A stretch of DNA of 64,000 bases from Leptospira hartskeerlii (GTDB taxonomy: Bacteria; Spirochaetota; Leptospiria; Leptospirales; Leptospiraceae), in assembly GCF_002811475.1 (NCBI RefSeq), contig NZ_NPDL01000006.1:237117-301116 (forward strand), in the 5' to 3' direction. Both the position numbers and the translations under genes were made by a program. The stretch's first letter is position 1; every line of letters starts with the position of its first letter. The notes under the pieces are model-generated. The model saw only the letters and a list, made by a program, of their open reading frames with translations, made no database searches and was not told the origin of the DNA. Below, piece after piece: positions 1 to 9,298 of this stretch.

Positions 1-1
1 A

Positions 2-97
2 AAAACTGCAATCATTACTCAAAAAGGTCCTATCTACGCGGGACGAGACTCTCATAAATTTTCTTCTGGTCGTCCGACCCCAGAAATTCTAACGTAA
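2..97 (+). CDS. C-terminal end of an unidentified protein (cut by the window edge)
   Basis: An open frame enters from the left edge and runs about 31 codons to a TAA at 95-97. The visible tail includes KGPIYAGRDSHKF and ends PTPEILT. It stops 5 nt before the next gene, so the two are probably co-transcribed. I do not recognise the family from this fragment. Coding status is inferred from the open frame and the tight spacing to the next start. Confidence 0.45.
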   Translation, partial: KTAIITQKGPIYAGRDSHKFSSGRPTPEILT

Positions 98-102
98 CAA
101 AT

Positions 103-477
103 ATGGCCGTGAAGATCAAACGAACCTCTTTTCAGAGGCTTCTGAATGCGATGAAGAAAGTCACTAGTGAGGTAAACGATCACGAAATTCTTCGCAGATT
201 AGAGACTCTTATGGTCACTAGCAAAGAAGATCTAAACCAAGCGGTGGTTCGTTCTCTTTTAGAAAATCCTTTGGACTTTGATCCTAAATCTGTGCCTGAG
301 CCCTATGCCCAATATGTTAGGCATTTCGTATATATGGTGAAACGAAATAAGAAGATGGGACTGGATGTAAATTTCGATGCAAGCGCTATCGATTCAAAAA
401 AAGATAAAAAGAAGTTAACTGCTCCTAAAAAATCCGCTCCAGCTAAAAAACAAGTCCCCGCTCGCAAAAGAGCCTAA
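103..477 (+). CDS. Small hypothetical protein with lysine-rich C-terminal tail
   Basis: This 124-residue protein begins at an ATG just after the preceding stop. The first 85 or so residues look helical and mixed-charge. The last 30 are almost entirely Lys, Ala and Pro (for example KKDKKKLTAPKKSAPAKK), resembling the basic tails of histone H1-like or nucleoid-binding proteins. No catalytic motif, signal peptide or membrane segment is visible. Nucleic-acid binding is only an inference from the tail. A GC-rich hairpin follows 13 nt after the stop. The family is not recognised. Confidence 0.6.
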   Translation: MAVKIKRTSFQRLLNAMKKVTSEVNDHEILRRLETLMVTSKEDLNQAVVRSLLENPLDFDPKSVPEPYAQYVRHFVYMVKRNKKMGLDVNFDASAIDSKKDKKKLTAPKKSAPAKKQVPARKRA

Positions 478-1287
478 ATTCACAAAACTTCCCTGTGCTG
501 CGCACAGGGCCAAAATCCACTTTCCAAAGAAGGGCAGTATTCCTACTCAAATACCCGTATATGGGCGGATGTTCGCATAAATAGGCGGGCATTGCCTAAA
601 AATCGTCTCTTGCTGCCTGGATTTTGGCTTTTACATAAGTGCCTAATCATAAGCAAGAAAAATGATTATTTGCCAGAAACGGCTTGGGGGTATTTGCAGA
701 TTGCGTAATGGGCGCAATTGCGAAAAACGGGAAAGGATCTACCGTAAGAGAAGCGATAGGATTCAGTTGTAGATCGGGCCTTCCGTAAGCCCAGAAATCC
801 GACAGTCTATTGTAGTCGGGAAGTTAGCTTGGCCTCCTTGGTGAATACGGTGCTGCCCAAAAACGAGCGTTTAATTTAACTAGAGAGGTAGGTGCGAAAG
901 GGGCAAGAATTGGCGTAAAGTGATCCAAATTGCCTCTGGGTAATGCATCTGAAAAAGGCAAGAATTCCCTCTCCAGGGTTCGATATTCGCCTTTACGTTG
1001 CGATTTGTAAGACTTTGGGCTCCATATTCGGACTGTTTATTGCCTCCATTTCGACCAAGCTGTCGATCCCTGGGCAGCAAATGAACGAACTCCCTGCCTT
1101 TCTTCCTTTTTTATTAAAATTTCAGAGAAAGGAGTTTGATTCCCCTTTTTGTTCGGAGACAAGAGCTATAGGCCCCTGTATTTATGTCATAAAGTCATGT
1201 GTATAAAATTTACACCCCCATGAGGTTTTGGCAGGCCTATATAGCTTTCTTCTTGCGAAAGGAGGATGCTTCATAGATCCTCTTCCA
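478..1287. other. Gene-free stretch of about 0.8 kb with no recognised feature
   Basis: No convincing coding frame is present; the short open frames here lack ribosome sites and look random. I compared it with tRNA, tmRNA, RNase P RNA and SRP RNA signatures and found no match. Two short elements recur beside the integron near the other end of the window: ATGGGCGCAATTGCG at 708-722 matches the complement of 61902-61916 with one mismatch, and GGGCGGATGTTCGC at 563-576 partly matches the complement of sequence near 61928-61939. Weak direct repeats of GGCAAGAATT occur around 902 and 957. It could hold a structured RNA or decayed mobile DNA. Confidence 0.4.
491..509 (+). terminator. Hairpin after the 103-477 gene
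   Basis: CCCTGTG at 491-497 pairs perfectly with CACAGGG at 503-509 around a 5-nt loop, 13 nt after the stop codon. No T-tract follows, so a Rho-independent terminator is possible but not certain. Confidence 0.35.
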
Positions 1288-1503
1288 ATGGCCGAAGTAA
1301 TCAAATTGAGAGTAAAATGCCACGCCTGCTCAAATTTAATCGAAGGCTCCGCTAAATATGGAGGCGGGCATTACGTCCCTGAGGGCGTAAACTTTGAATT
1401 TGTGGCTATCGGGAAGATCGAGACTCCCAAAGGAAAGAGAGTAAAGGCGGAAATCACCGCAGATTGTCCTAATTGCGGGGTTCGTTGCAAATGGACCATT
1501 TAA
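1288..1503 (+). CDS. Small CxxC-type (zinc-ribbon-like) hypothetical protein
   Basis: The ATG at 1288 gives a 71-residue protein beginning MAEVIKLRVKCHAC. It contains CHAC near the start and CPNCGVRC near the end, so two CxxC pairs could bind one zinc ion. Between them lies a Gly/Tyr-rich segment (KYGGGHYVPEG). The frame stays open upstream to a TTG at 1228. A strong AAAGGAGG lies at 1258-1265, too far from 1288 for ideal spacing, so the exact start is uncertain. No signal peptide is seen. Function is unknown; a metal-binding or nucleic-acid-binding role is inferred from the cysteines only. Confidence 0.6.
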   Translation: MAEVIKLRVKCHACSNLIEGSAKYGGGHYVPEGVNFEFVAIGKIETPKGKRVKAEITADCPNCGVRCKWTI

Positions 1504-1602
1504 ATTGCTTTTTATTAGTGTATATTGGGATTATAAATAATCAATAATATGATTATGAATGAGCTGCCTCCTATGTTTTCAGTTATTGCTTAAAATTAAG
1601 TA

Positions 1603-3048
1603 ATGAATTTTGCTACACCTCTATTTTTATTTTTCTTTTTGCTTATATTTGGGCTAAGATGGACCCTCCCCAGGTTGAAATTTCTTCCAGAATGGGTCCC
1701 GAAGCCATTTTTGTTGGTAGGAAGCTATTTCTTCTATATGTCTTGGAATCCTAAGTTTGGGCTCCTTCTTTTCGGAACAAGTATTCTGGATTATTGGATC
1801 GGGAGATTCATGGATCAAAAAGAAGGTAGGTCGCGTGCTATCTTGCTTTCTATCTCTCTGGTTTTGAATCTTGGAGTTTTGGCCTTTTTTAAATATTTCT
1901 TTTTCTTTATGCAGTCGGGAAATGCCGTATTATCGGCATTTGGGCTAAATTCAAGTCTTCCTGTATGGCGCATTGTGCTTCCTGTAGGTATCTCTTTTTA
2001 CACTTTTCAGTCCCTAAGTTACACGATCGATGTGTTCAGGAGAGAAATTCTGCCTGAGAAAAATTTTTGGAACTATGCTCTCTTTCTTTCCTTCTTTCCT
2101 CAGTTGGTTGCGGGGCCTATCGTTCCGGCCAAAACTTTTTTGCCCCAACTTAGAAGCTGGGTGGCATGGAAGGAACTCCCACTTAGAGAAGGTCTACTTT
2201 TGGTTTTGATCGGCGTTTGGAAGAAAGTAGTGATCGCAGATCAACTTTCGATCTTGCCTGATTCTTTTTATCGCTCTCCTTTAGAGTTTTCCAGTGCCTA
2301 TGCATGGGCAGCAATTTTTGCATATTCTCTTCAAATTTATTGTGATTTTAGCGGATACACCGATATCGCTTTGGGTTGTGCTCTTCTTCTTGGCTTCAGA
2401 TTGACTGAAAATTTTAAGATGCCTTATCTCGCTTCCGGGTTTTCCGATTTTTGGCGAAGATGGCATATCTCTCTTTCTTCTTGGCTTAGGAACTATTTGT
2501 ATATTCCTTTGGGTGGTAATCGTAAATCCGAACTAAGAACTTATGTGAATCTATTTTTGACCATGCTTTTAGGCGGTCTATGGCATGGGGCGAGTTGGAA
2601 TTTTGTGGTCTGGGGAGGGTTCCATGGTATTTTTTTGGGTTTAGAAAGATTGGGTAAAAAGTTTTGGCCCGGTTTCTTCTCCCTTGAAAACGGATCTGGG
2701 ATTTTAGCTAAATTTTTCTATCGGACCTTTGTGATCTTTGGCGTGGTTCTTTGTTGGGTATTTTTCAGATCTCCGAATTGGAAGACTACAGGGATCGTTT
2801 TCGAAAAACTTTTCCGGTTTTCGAGCGGCGGGGATCCGGCACTTTCTTCTTTGCGTATTTTGTTTATTGCATTCTTTCTTTTCTTTATCGCGACTTGGAT
2901 TGGGAATCGGGATGAGAAAGACGGCAGTTTTCGTAAATTTTATGAAGGTTTACATCCGGTACTCTTTGGATTTTTGATAGGAGTTGGATTTTTGTTGGGG
3001 GCCATATTCTCTTCCGAATCTCAGCCGTTTATTTATTTTGTTTTTTGA
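1603..3048 (+). CDS. MBOAT family membrane O-acyltransferase (AlgI/DltB-like)
   Basis: This is a 481-residue multi-pass inner-membrane protein of the usual MBOAT length. Family hallmarks are visible: PVGISFYTFQSLSYTIDV, DFWRRWHISLSSWLRNYLY and then GGLWHGASWNF, with the expected catalytic His at residue 328 and a second conserved His at 341 (GGFHG). AlgI/DltB-type proteins pass acyl groups across the membrane to extracytoplasmic polysaccharide or other glycans, usually together with an SGNH-type periplasmic enzyme. Such a partner lies at 4603-6147, beyond a convergent gene that overlaps this one by 16 nt. The acceptor (for example LPS O-antigen) is not shown by the sequence. Confidence 0.9.
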   Translation: MNFATPLFLFFFLLIFGLRWTLPRLKFLPEWVPKPFLLVGSYFFYMSWNPKFGLLLFGTSILDYWIGRFMDQKEGRSRAILLSISLVLNLGVLAFFKYFFFFMQSGNAVLSAFGLNSSLPVWRIVLPVGISFYTFQSLSYTIDVFRREILPEKNFWNYALFLSFFPQLVAGPIVPAKTFLPQLRSWVAWKELPLREGLLLVLIGVWKKVVIADQLSILPDSFYRSPLEFSSAYAWAAIFAYSLQIYCDFSGYTDIALGCALLLGFRLTENFKMPYLASGFSDFWRRWHISLSSWLRNYLYIPLGGNRKSELRTYVNLFLTMLLGGLWHGASWNFVVWGGFHGIFLGLERLGKKFWPGFFSLENGSGILAKFFYRTFVIFGVVLCWVFFRSPNWKTTGIVFEKLFRFSSGGDPALSSLRILFIAFFLFFIATWIGNRDEKDGSFRKFYEGLHPVLFGFLIGVGFLLGAIFSSESQPFIYFVF

Positions 3049-4511
3049 ACAGGCCTTTGCAGATAATCCCTGATCTTTGCGTTTTCTTCGTAGACCCAAA
3101 TTTTTCCGATTCCTGATCCACAATTTAAAACGCGAGTAGGTTCCCCGTAAAATGATTTGATCCTGGATTCTCCGAGTCCTTCCGGTAGGACTGCGATCGG
3201 CCCTTCCGGTGGGAATAGGAACCATTCTTTGTTAGAAACTGAGTAAGATCCTTCTAATGTGCTGAAATCTATCGGATAAGCCAGGACTCTTTTTTCGGAA
3301 TATGTGAGTATTCGTCTGGCTTTTCGCGGTTCTGAGAGTACGAAAACGAAAGAATCTTTTTCTTTCCATTCATCTACGCAGATTGTTTCAGGTGGTCGGA
3401 TGGATTCTCTCGGATCTCTGAATTGTCCCGCTCCTTCTCCGAATGCTGCAAATATCCCAAGTCCGAATATCAGTCCTAAAAACGCAAAATTTCTAGAATG
3501 GCTTAGATAGTTTTGATTTTTGATAGAAGGTAAAATCCCAAAAAGTACAGGGACCATCACAATTGCAGGAAGGCTGTATTTGAGCGAATTTTGGCCGGAA
3601 TATAACCCGAGTAAAGGTGGTAAAAAGCAAAGGCTGAGCTGGAAATATCCTAAAAATCCGTAACTATGCCCGGATTCTTTTCCTTTTCTTAGGCATAAAA
3701 TTCCGCCCAAAATTGCGAATGCGAGAAAGATCCCTGAAAGTCTTAGGGTTAGGATTGCTGTGAAAAAATCACTCCACCAATGTGAGATCGATTCGAGTGT
3801 AGAAAGTTTATTGGGTGAGTTGATTGCTAAGAATATTTTTATGAATGAATGAAGTCCGAGCCCGATTAAGCCTGTGGCAAAAAATCGGATGGAGATTAAT
3901 GGGAAAGAAATTCCCCAACGACCGTACCTTCTTGTCCAGGCAAATAAAGTGGGCAGATATAATTCTAAAATTAAGATCCTATCTGAAACTGTGAGTAGGG
4001 AAAGCAGGGGGAAGATGGAATATTTCGGGACCTTCTCCCTTTTTAAATATGGCCAGATCCATAGACTTGTGAGGAATGCGCTGATATGTACGGATGGAAA
4101 ATATAAAAAATACAATAATGGAAATTTTTCCGCGATCAGAAATAGGAAAGAAAGTGTAAGCAAGCTGAACACGTAACTTTGGGGCCTCGGCATTTTTGGC
4201 TCCATTGCACGGATGAATTTTCCTAATAGATATGCAAGTAAGGAGGTTTGGAAAATCGCGTAGAGTGTTAATGTCCTGAAAACATTCTCAGTTATATAGC
4301 CGAATATAAAAACGATCGGTAGGTCCGGAAAAAAATAAGGTGTGGGTGCGAATGACCAGGTCCTTAAGGAGCCTCCGTTACGAAGCACGTCGATCAACAC
4401 GGAAGGAAGATATAAGGCTTCTATATTCCAGAAGATTTCTTTAGGCGCAGTAAATAGGGAGAATATAAGTGAGGCTAGGAAAATAATTATAGAAGTCCAG
4501 AGCCAAACCAC
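3033..4511 (-). CDS. Multi-pass membrane protein of unknown function
   Basis: The 492-residue product starts MVWLWTSIIIFLASLIFSLF. It has roughly nine to ten hydrophobic segments over the first 350 residues and then a soluble C-terminal region of about 130 residues. The overall shape resembles GT-C-type glycosyltransferases or polymerase-like envelope proteins, but I see no convincing GT-C acidic motif near the N-terminus. It is convergent with the MBOAT gene and overlaps its 3' end by 16 nt. Its 5' end faces the SGNH gene. The location suggests an envelope-glycan role, which is inference. Leptospiral lineage-specific proteins of this kind are common. Confidence 0.6.
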   Translation of the reverse strand: MVWLWTSIIIFLASLIFSLFTAPKEIFWNIEALYLPSVLIDVLRNGGSLRTWSFAPTPYFFPDLPIVFIFGYITENVFRTLTLYAIFQTSLLAYLLGKFIRAMEPKMPRPQSYVFSLLTLSFLFLIAEKFPLLYFLYFPSVHISAFLTSLWIWPYLKREKVPKYSIFPLLSLLTVSDRILILELYLPTLFAWTRRYGRWGISFPLISIRFFATGLIGLGLHSFIKIFLAINSPNKLSTLESISHWWSDFFTAILTLRLSGIFLAFAILGGILCLRKGKESGHSYGFLGYFQLSLCFLPPLLGLYSGQNSLKYSLPAIVMVPVLFGILPSIKNQNYLSHSRNFAFLGLIFGLGIFAAFGEGAGQFRDPRESIRPPETICVDEWKEKDSFVFVLSEPRKARRILTYSEKRVLAYPIDFSTLEGSYSVSNKEWFLFPPEGPIAVLPEGLGESRIKSFYGEPTRVLNCGSGIGKIWVYEENAKIRDYLQRPVQKTK

Positions 4512-4602
4512 TTGGGAATCCTGGCCAATGCCTCATCCTAGGTAAAGTAGAAAACGAAACAATTTCTGGACAAAGAGGCAATTACTTTCAGTTTATGGAG
4601 CT

Positions 4603-6147
4603 GTGTCCCGTTCCAAGTTAACGATCTTATTTTCCGTTGTTATCTCCGTACTTTTTTTAGATTTCTTCTTATTCCGATACTCGTTTTGGCTCTTGCCTAA
4701 CGAATCTTCCTGGGGAGCGGATTATTTTTATAATTTTTTACATGAGTTTAAAACTTTCGAAAAAGTTTCGAAGCAGAAATTCCGCGTTTTAGTAATAGGT
4801 TCTAGCGTTACCGGTTATTCTATTAATCCTAGAGACTTAGAAGCAGAGCTTCGAAAGGTCACTGGGAAAGATCTGGAAGTCATCTTTTTGTCTTATGCGG
4901 GTATGCCTCCTATGGATGCGTATCTGATGAGAAACCAATTCCTAAATTTATCTCCGGATCTTGTCGTGTATCCGGTGAACTTTGTGGATTGGAGATTGTA
5001 TAGGACTTATGTTCTGGATCCTAAAAACGGTAAGAATGAAACCGCAGAAGAATCCAAACTGATCCTGGACGCTCTGGATTTTCGAGACGCTCCCCAATCC
5101 AAGATCATTTTTCCTTTAGAAAGTCTCTTTGAGTTTTGGGATTTAATCGGATTGGAGAAAGGTGCGGAATATCTAGCTGCTTCTATTTTCGGTTCTTATC
5201 GTTATAAGGAAGTTTATTGGAAAATTTCCTCTTCTGTTTATGAGCATCGTTTTGGTAGGAACACCAGCTTCAGAGAGTATAACGGCGTGGACATTCCGGA
5301 GAAGGTGACCTTTAGAGGTTGGACTGGGAAAGTTTTTTCTTTTCAGCCTAAACCTTATATGGCCCGCAAAGGTTTTTATATCCAGGTGGTAGAAGAAGTC
5401 CTGAAGGATGGAAAGTTGATCCTGAATTTGGAAAATTCTTCTCATACAGTTAAGCAGACCTTGGAGTTTAAGAGTCCTGGTTGGAAAAAAATTCTTTTAG
5501 ATTCCAGGTTTTTGGATCAAGGGGAGAAGGAGAACTGGATCCGAGCAGAAGTTTCTAATACTTGGATCCCTTATTTTGCGGGACCGGAACATAAGGACTG
5601 GGCTCGGGACATTCTTGGGGTAAGGCTCCAGCAGATTTTCGGGAAAGAAGATGATCTCTCTCTTTTGGACAGAAGACCGGTGAGAGAAGAAAGGTTGGAA
5701 GACCTACGCTTTTTAGGGATGTCCGATAAGGAATATGAAGAATACTTTTACTTTCGCCTTCTTACAGACCTAAAAAAAAGACCGGGATTACAGTACATTC
5801 AGGTGTTGGCGGACTCTAAGAAGAAGATCGCAAAGGAGAAGTTCCGACCCATTCTTCATTTTCGTTATATGAAGAAGCTCATTTCTTTTTTTAAAGAGAA
5901 GGATTTGCCATTTCTCTTAATAAACAATCCTGAAAACCCAGTCAGCCTTTCCTGGTATGGGGATTCTGATTGGTATAAAGAGCATTTGTTTTATCTGAAA
6001 GAGATTAGCGGTGGCGGGGACAATTTTGTGGATCTAAGTCGGGCGTTGCCTTCGACAGATTTTTGGGATTTCCATCATCTTACGTATAAAGGGACTCAAA
6101 AGATGAATTCTAAGTATGCTTCGTTCATATCTAAATTTGTCGAATGA
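4603..6147 (+). CDS. SGNH-hydrolase-like membrane-anchored protein, likely MBOAT partner
   Basis: The gene starts with GTG at 4603, with GGAG 2 nt upstream. The 514-residue product has one N-terminal membrane segment (LTILFSVVISVLFLDFFLF) and then an extracytoplasmic domain. A GSS motif (LVIGSSVTGYS, Ser68 probable nucleophile) replaces the GDS block of SGNH enzymes. Near the C-terminus DFWDFHHLTYKG supplies the expected Asp489 and His491/492. This arrangement matches AlgX/AlgJ/DltD-type partners of MBOAT acyltransferases, and an MBOAT gene lies 1.5 kb upstream on the same strand. Acyl transfer to a cell-surface glycan is the likely role; the substrate is not evident. Confidence 0.7.
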   Translation: MSRSKLTILFSVVISVLFLDFFLFRYSFWLLPNESSWGADYFYNFLHEFKTFEKVSKQKFRVLVIGSSVTGYSINPRDLEAELRKVTGKDLEVIFLSYAGMPPMDAYLMRNQFLNLSPDLVVYPVNFVDWRLYRTYVLDPKNGKNETAEESKLILDALDFRDAPQSKIIFPLESLFEFWDLIGLEKGAEYLAASIFGSYRYKEVYWKISSSVYEHRFGRNTSFREYNGVDIPEKVTFRGWTGKVFSFQPKPYMARKGFYIQVVEEVLKDGKLILNLENSSHTVKQTLEFKSPGWKKILLDSRFLDQGEKENWIRAEVSNTWIPYFAGPEHKDWARDILGVRLQQIFGKEDDLSLLDRRPVREERLEDLRFLGMSDKEYEEYFYFRLLTDLKKRPGLQYIQVLADSKKKIAKEKFRPILHFRYMKKLISFFKEKDLPFLLINNPENPVSLSWYGDSDWYKEHLFYLKEISGGGDNFVDLSRALPSTDFWDFHHLTYKGTQKMNSKYASFISKFVE

Positions 6148-6224
6148 CAGTCCGTGGTCTTGGAAAAAAATAGAAAAAAACAATGAAAAGCGGACTTTAA
6201 GTTCGCGAGCGGTCAATAAGTTCT

Positions 6225-7271
6225 ATGAGCAAAATTAACGTAGCTGTTTTGGGAGCCACCGGCTCCGTCGGGCAAAGGTTCATCCAACTTTTGGAAAACC
6301 ATCCTTATTTTCAGGTAACCCATCTATGCGCATCCGAGAATAGCGCAGGCAAAACATATGCTGACGTTATGAAGAAGCGTTGGAAGATCTCCGGAGATAT
6401 TCCTAAATATGCTCGCGACATAATTATCACATTGCCGGATCCGAAGATCACCCAAGGTGTTAAATTAGCTTTTTCCGGTTTGGATGCTTCTATTGCAGGA
6501 GAAGTTGAAACTTCTTTTGCAGAGGCAGGTATCCATATTATTTCCAATTCTAAAAATCATAGAATGGTGGAGAATGTTCCTCTTCTTTCTGCGGAAGTGA
6601 ACGCGAACCATTTGGATGTGATCTCCAGTCAGAAGACACCAGGTAAGATCATCACTAACTCCAATTGTACGATTATGGGAGTGACCATCTCTCTCAAACC
6701 TCTATATGAAAAGTTCGGCATAGAGTCCGTTATGTTGTTCTCTATGCAGGCAATCTCCGGAGCAGGTTATCCGGGAGTTCCTACCATGGATATTTTGGGG
6801 AACGTAGTCCCTTTTATAGGCGGCGAAGAAGATAAGGCGGAGATCGAACCTCTGAAATGTCTTGGAAAGACCGAGGGCGGTAAAATTGTGAATGCGGATT
6901 TTAAGATTTCCGCTCATTGCAATCGAGTTCCTGTTTTTGACGGACATACAGTTTGTGTTTCCGTAAAATTCAAGAGGACACCTACGGAATCCGAAATTTT
7001 AGAAGCCTGGTCTTCATTTAAAGGCGAGCCTCAAGAATTAAAGTTGCCTCTCGCTCCGGATTTTCCGATTCTTTATCGTCAAGAAGAAGACAGACCCCAG
7101 CCTCGTCTAGACCTGGAAACAGGGAGAGGTATGACTACCGTAGTGGGAAGACTTAGACCGGATCCGATTTTAGATTGGAAATATGTTGTCCTAAGTCATA
7201 ATACGGTTCGTGGGGCTGCCGGTGCCGCGATTTTAAACGCGGAATTGATGTATCGGAAAAACCTACTCTAG
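6225..7271 (+). CDS. asd: Aspartate-semialdehyde dehydrogenase
   Basis: This enzyme reduces aspartyl-4-phosphate to aspartate semialdehyde with NADPH, the branch point to lysine/diaminopimelate, threonine and methionine. The N-terminal Rossmann motif [14 protein letters not shown] is clear. The active-site cysteine lies in SNCTIMGV (Cys148), and the catalytic His region follows in [12 protein letters not shown]. At 348 residues and with these motifs it fits the archaeal/fungal-type ASADH branch. A GGAACTCC motif copy lies inside the gene at 6774-6781 (minus orientation). The next gene starts 16 nt downstream, so the two may be co-transcribed. Confidence 0.93.
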   Translation: MSKINVAVLGATGSVGQRFIQLLENHPYFQVTHLCASENSAGKTYADVMKKRWKISGDIPKYARDIIITLPDPKITQGVKLAFSGLDASIAGEVETSFAEAGIHIISNSKNHRMVENVPLLSAEVNANHLDVISSQKTPGKIITNSNCTIMGVTISLKPLYEKFGIESVMLFSMQAISGAGYPGVPTMDILGNVVPFIGGEEDKAEIEPLKCLGKTEGGKIVNADFKISAHCNRVPVFDGHTVCVSVKFKRTPTESEILEAWSSFKGEPQELKLPLAPDFPILYRQEEDRPQPRLDLETGRGMTTVVGRLRPDPILDWKYVVLSHNTVRGAAGAAILNAELMYRKNLL

Positions 7272-7287
7272 TCGAAGAGGATGACTC

Positions 7288-9258
7288 ATGCTGGATCCCC
7301 AATCTCCGGAACTTAAGGTAGCGGATTATAACTCGGCCTTACAGTTAACCCAAGCTTTAGAGGCCAGAGGGGATTTCCAGTATAAGGGAATTCATAAACT
7401 AGTACTGATCATTGGCGACTGGACTGAAAAGTTCGTAGCGAATAAAATTCTACCTAGCACGGAACAACTTTCCAGAGAGTTAACCTTGGACAAGGAAAGG
7501 GTAAGCGCCTATCTGAAAGAGATGAGCGCTCGCCATAATCCTCCTATCGTAAAAAAGATCTGTATGGTGGATTATAATCCTACCGGAGATTCTTCCGACG
7601 GAAGGATCACTTCCTTTTTACGGTTGATCACTGTTTTTGCCAGGCCTTCTCAAACGGATGCAGGTTCGAGCCACAGATATGTCGACGGTGTAAATCAAAC
7701 TTCTTTCAGTTCCATCCAAAGATGGGTAAAGGAGAAGAGGCAGTTTCCCGGGAAGGAAAATTTCCAAAAATGGATCTATGATTGTATTGATAATAATAAA
7801 TTAAGCGAGACATATGCTTCTTCCGAGATCGGGAATTTGTTTCAGGATAATTTTGACGTTACTCCTGTCTTAAAACAAACCACGATCAATATTCACTTAA
7901 AGCCTGTGCTTAAAAAGTTAGTGGATTCTCGGATCTTATATTTTTATAGAAATGAGAATGCCTTAAGTCCAGGAAACCGTTCCGTTTTTTATTATAATGT
8001 CCAAGATGAGATCATCGCGAGATTGGATGCTTATAAAAAGTATCTGAACGAAAGAATTATTCCTGAACTGCAAAGAATAGGCGTGCTTGGTAATTTTTCG
8101 GAGCAAGACCTCCAGAATACACGCTCTATCGCAGGACAAGTCCTTCCTTTTTTAAGTCCAGCCTATGGTGACCAAAAAACCGCAGTTGAAGAACTTCTTT
8201 CTCTAATTCATTTTGAAGAAGAGGAGAAGGAGAAAAAAGAAAAAGAAGAAAAGAAGGCCAAACTTTCCGAGTTACTCGACTATATTAAATCCGCAAATCG
8301 ATTGGTGGATCTGAATTATCTTCGTTTTCGCGGCGAGCCTATCGAAGAAGAAGTCAAAAACCTGATCGTCAATCATGATATGATCTTAAGTTCGGATTTT
8401 GCGGATAAGAAGGGTCTTTACGTTTTTGTTCTTCATAAAGATTGTATCAACGGTGCGGTTGAGACTGCAAAAAGGGTTCTTACCGCGACCGGAAACGACA
8501 GTGAGATCCGTGTTTTAGCAAAAATGAATATCCGGGACATGATGGAGTCCAGAGAGGCGAGCTCTCAATTTGAGAAATTGGAATATTCTTCTCTTTTTAA
8601 ATATCTTCCTTTTATCACCAGATTTTTCAGATCTCTCTTCGGGAATAATGTAGTTCATAGATTCGAAGCAGAAGAGATCAGAGCAAGGCTTGCATCCGAG
8701 CAGAATAAAAAGATCTTAGAAGCAAGAACCAGAGTTGCTCAGGAAGAAAAGGTAAAACTTGCAGAAAGAAGAGTAAAAGATAGAGAAACTGCCGAGGCGA
8801 CTGCAAAAGCGCGAGCTGCGGCTGCAGTTGCAAATTCCGAGTCGAATGCTCCTGCAAGAAGCTCCGGGTTGAGCTCGGAGCAAGAAGCCGAGATTAAACG
8901 AAATCTTTCTGCCGTTTTAGACGTTATAGACCACGCTTGGAGCCAGGACGAACTTCCGGACAGGGAATATCTCTTACAGGCTTTAGGTGGAGATATGGAT
9001 GAAAATACTCTGATCAACTTCCTGAAAAAGAATGCAAAAAAGGAAATCCATTCCTTTATGGTTAGAAATCAGGAAGAGCAGTATTCTTTTCCGATCCTTA
9101 TTAGCAGAAGGTTCTTGAAAAAGAACGGCAAGGCATTGCTGGATAAGGCGAAGAGAATTGTAGACGAACAGAAAAATGCGGGCATGCCTGAACAGGAAAA
9201 GTTCGATTTTTATATTTCTTTTGAGGATTTTCTAAACAGAACCCTTCCTAAAATCTGA
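7288..9258 (+). CDS. Large cytoplasmic hypothetical protein with a charged coiled-coil region
   Basis: The ATG at 7288 is preceded by GAAGAGG at good spacing. The 656-residue product has no signal peptide or membrane segment. Residues about 20-110 ([18 protein letters not shown]) resemble a GntR-like winged helix with its characteristic 'ST..LA..L.....V' pattern. A charged stretch near residue 310 ([17 protein letters not shown]) and another at about 465-530 rich in Arg, Glu and Ala look like coiled coil, followed by an Ala-rich linker. I recognise it only as a leptospiral-type conserved protein. A DNA-binding or scaffold role is speculation. Confidence 0.7.
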   Translation: MLDPQSPELKVADYNSALQLTQALEARGDFQYKGIHKLVLIIGDWTEKFVANKILPSTEQLSRELTLDKERVSAYLKEMSARHNPPIVKKICMVDYNPTGDSSDGRITSFLRLITVFARPSQTDAGSSHRYVDGVNQTSFSSIQRWVKEKRQFPGKENFQKWIYDCIDNNKLSETYASSEIGNLFQDNFDVTPVLKQTTINIHLKPVLKKLVDSRILYFYRNENALSPGNRSVFYYNVQDEIIARLDAYKKYLNERIIPELQRIGVLGNFSEQDLQNTRSIAGQVLPFLSPAYGDQKTAVEELLSLIHFEEEEKEKKEKEEKKAKLSELLDYIKSANRLVDLNYLRFRGEPIEEEVKNLIVNHDMILSSDFADKKGLYVFVLHKDCINGAVETAKRVLTATGNDSEIRVLAKMNIRDMMESREASSQFEKLEYSSLFKYLPFITRFFRSLFGNNVVHRFEAEEIRARLASEQNKKILEARTRVAQEEKVKLAERRVKDRETAEATAKARAAAAVANSESNAPARSSGLSSEQEAEIKRNLSAVLDVIDHAWSQDELPDREYLLQALGGDMDENTLINFLKKNAKKEIHSFMVRNQEEQYSFPILISRRFLKKNGKALLDKAKRIVDEQKNAGMPEQEKFDFYISFEDFLNRTLPKI

Positions 9259-9298
9259 GCTCGGATCATTAGAGCAATTTTAATAAAACCGAATATAC

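Noticed and set aside
970..1000. tRNA T-arm-like GGTTCGATATTCGCC
   Set aside because: No matching acceptor, D or anticodon stems could be built around it.
943..1206. Open frame of 87 codons in the gene-free stretch
   Set aside because: No ribosome site, odd composition and no family features; the complementary strand has a competing frame.
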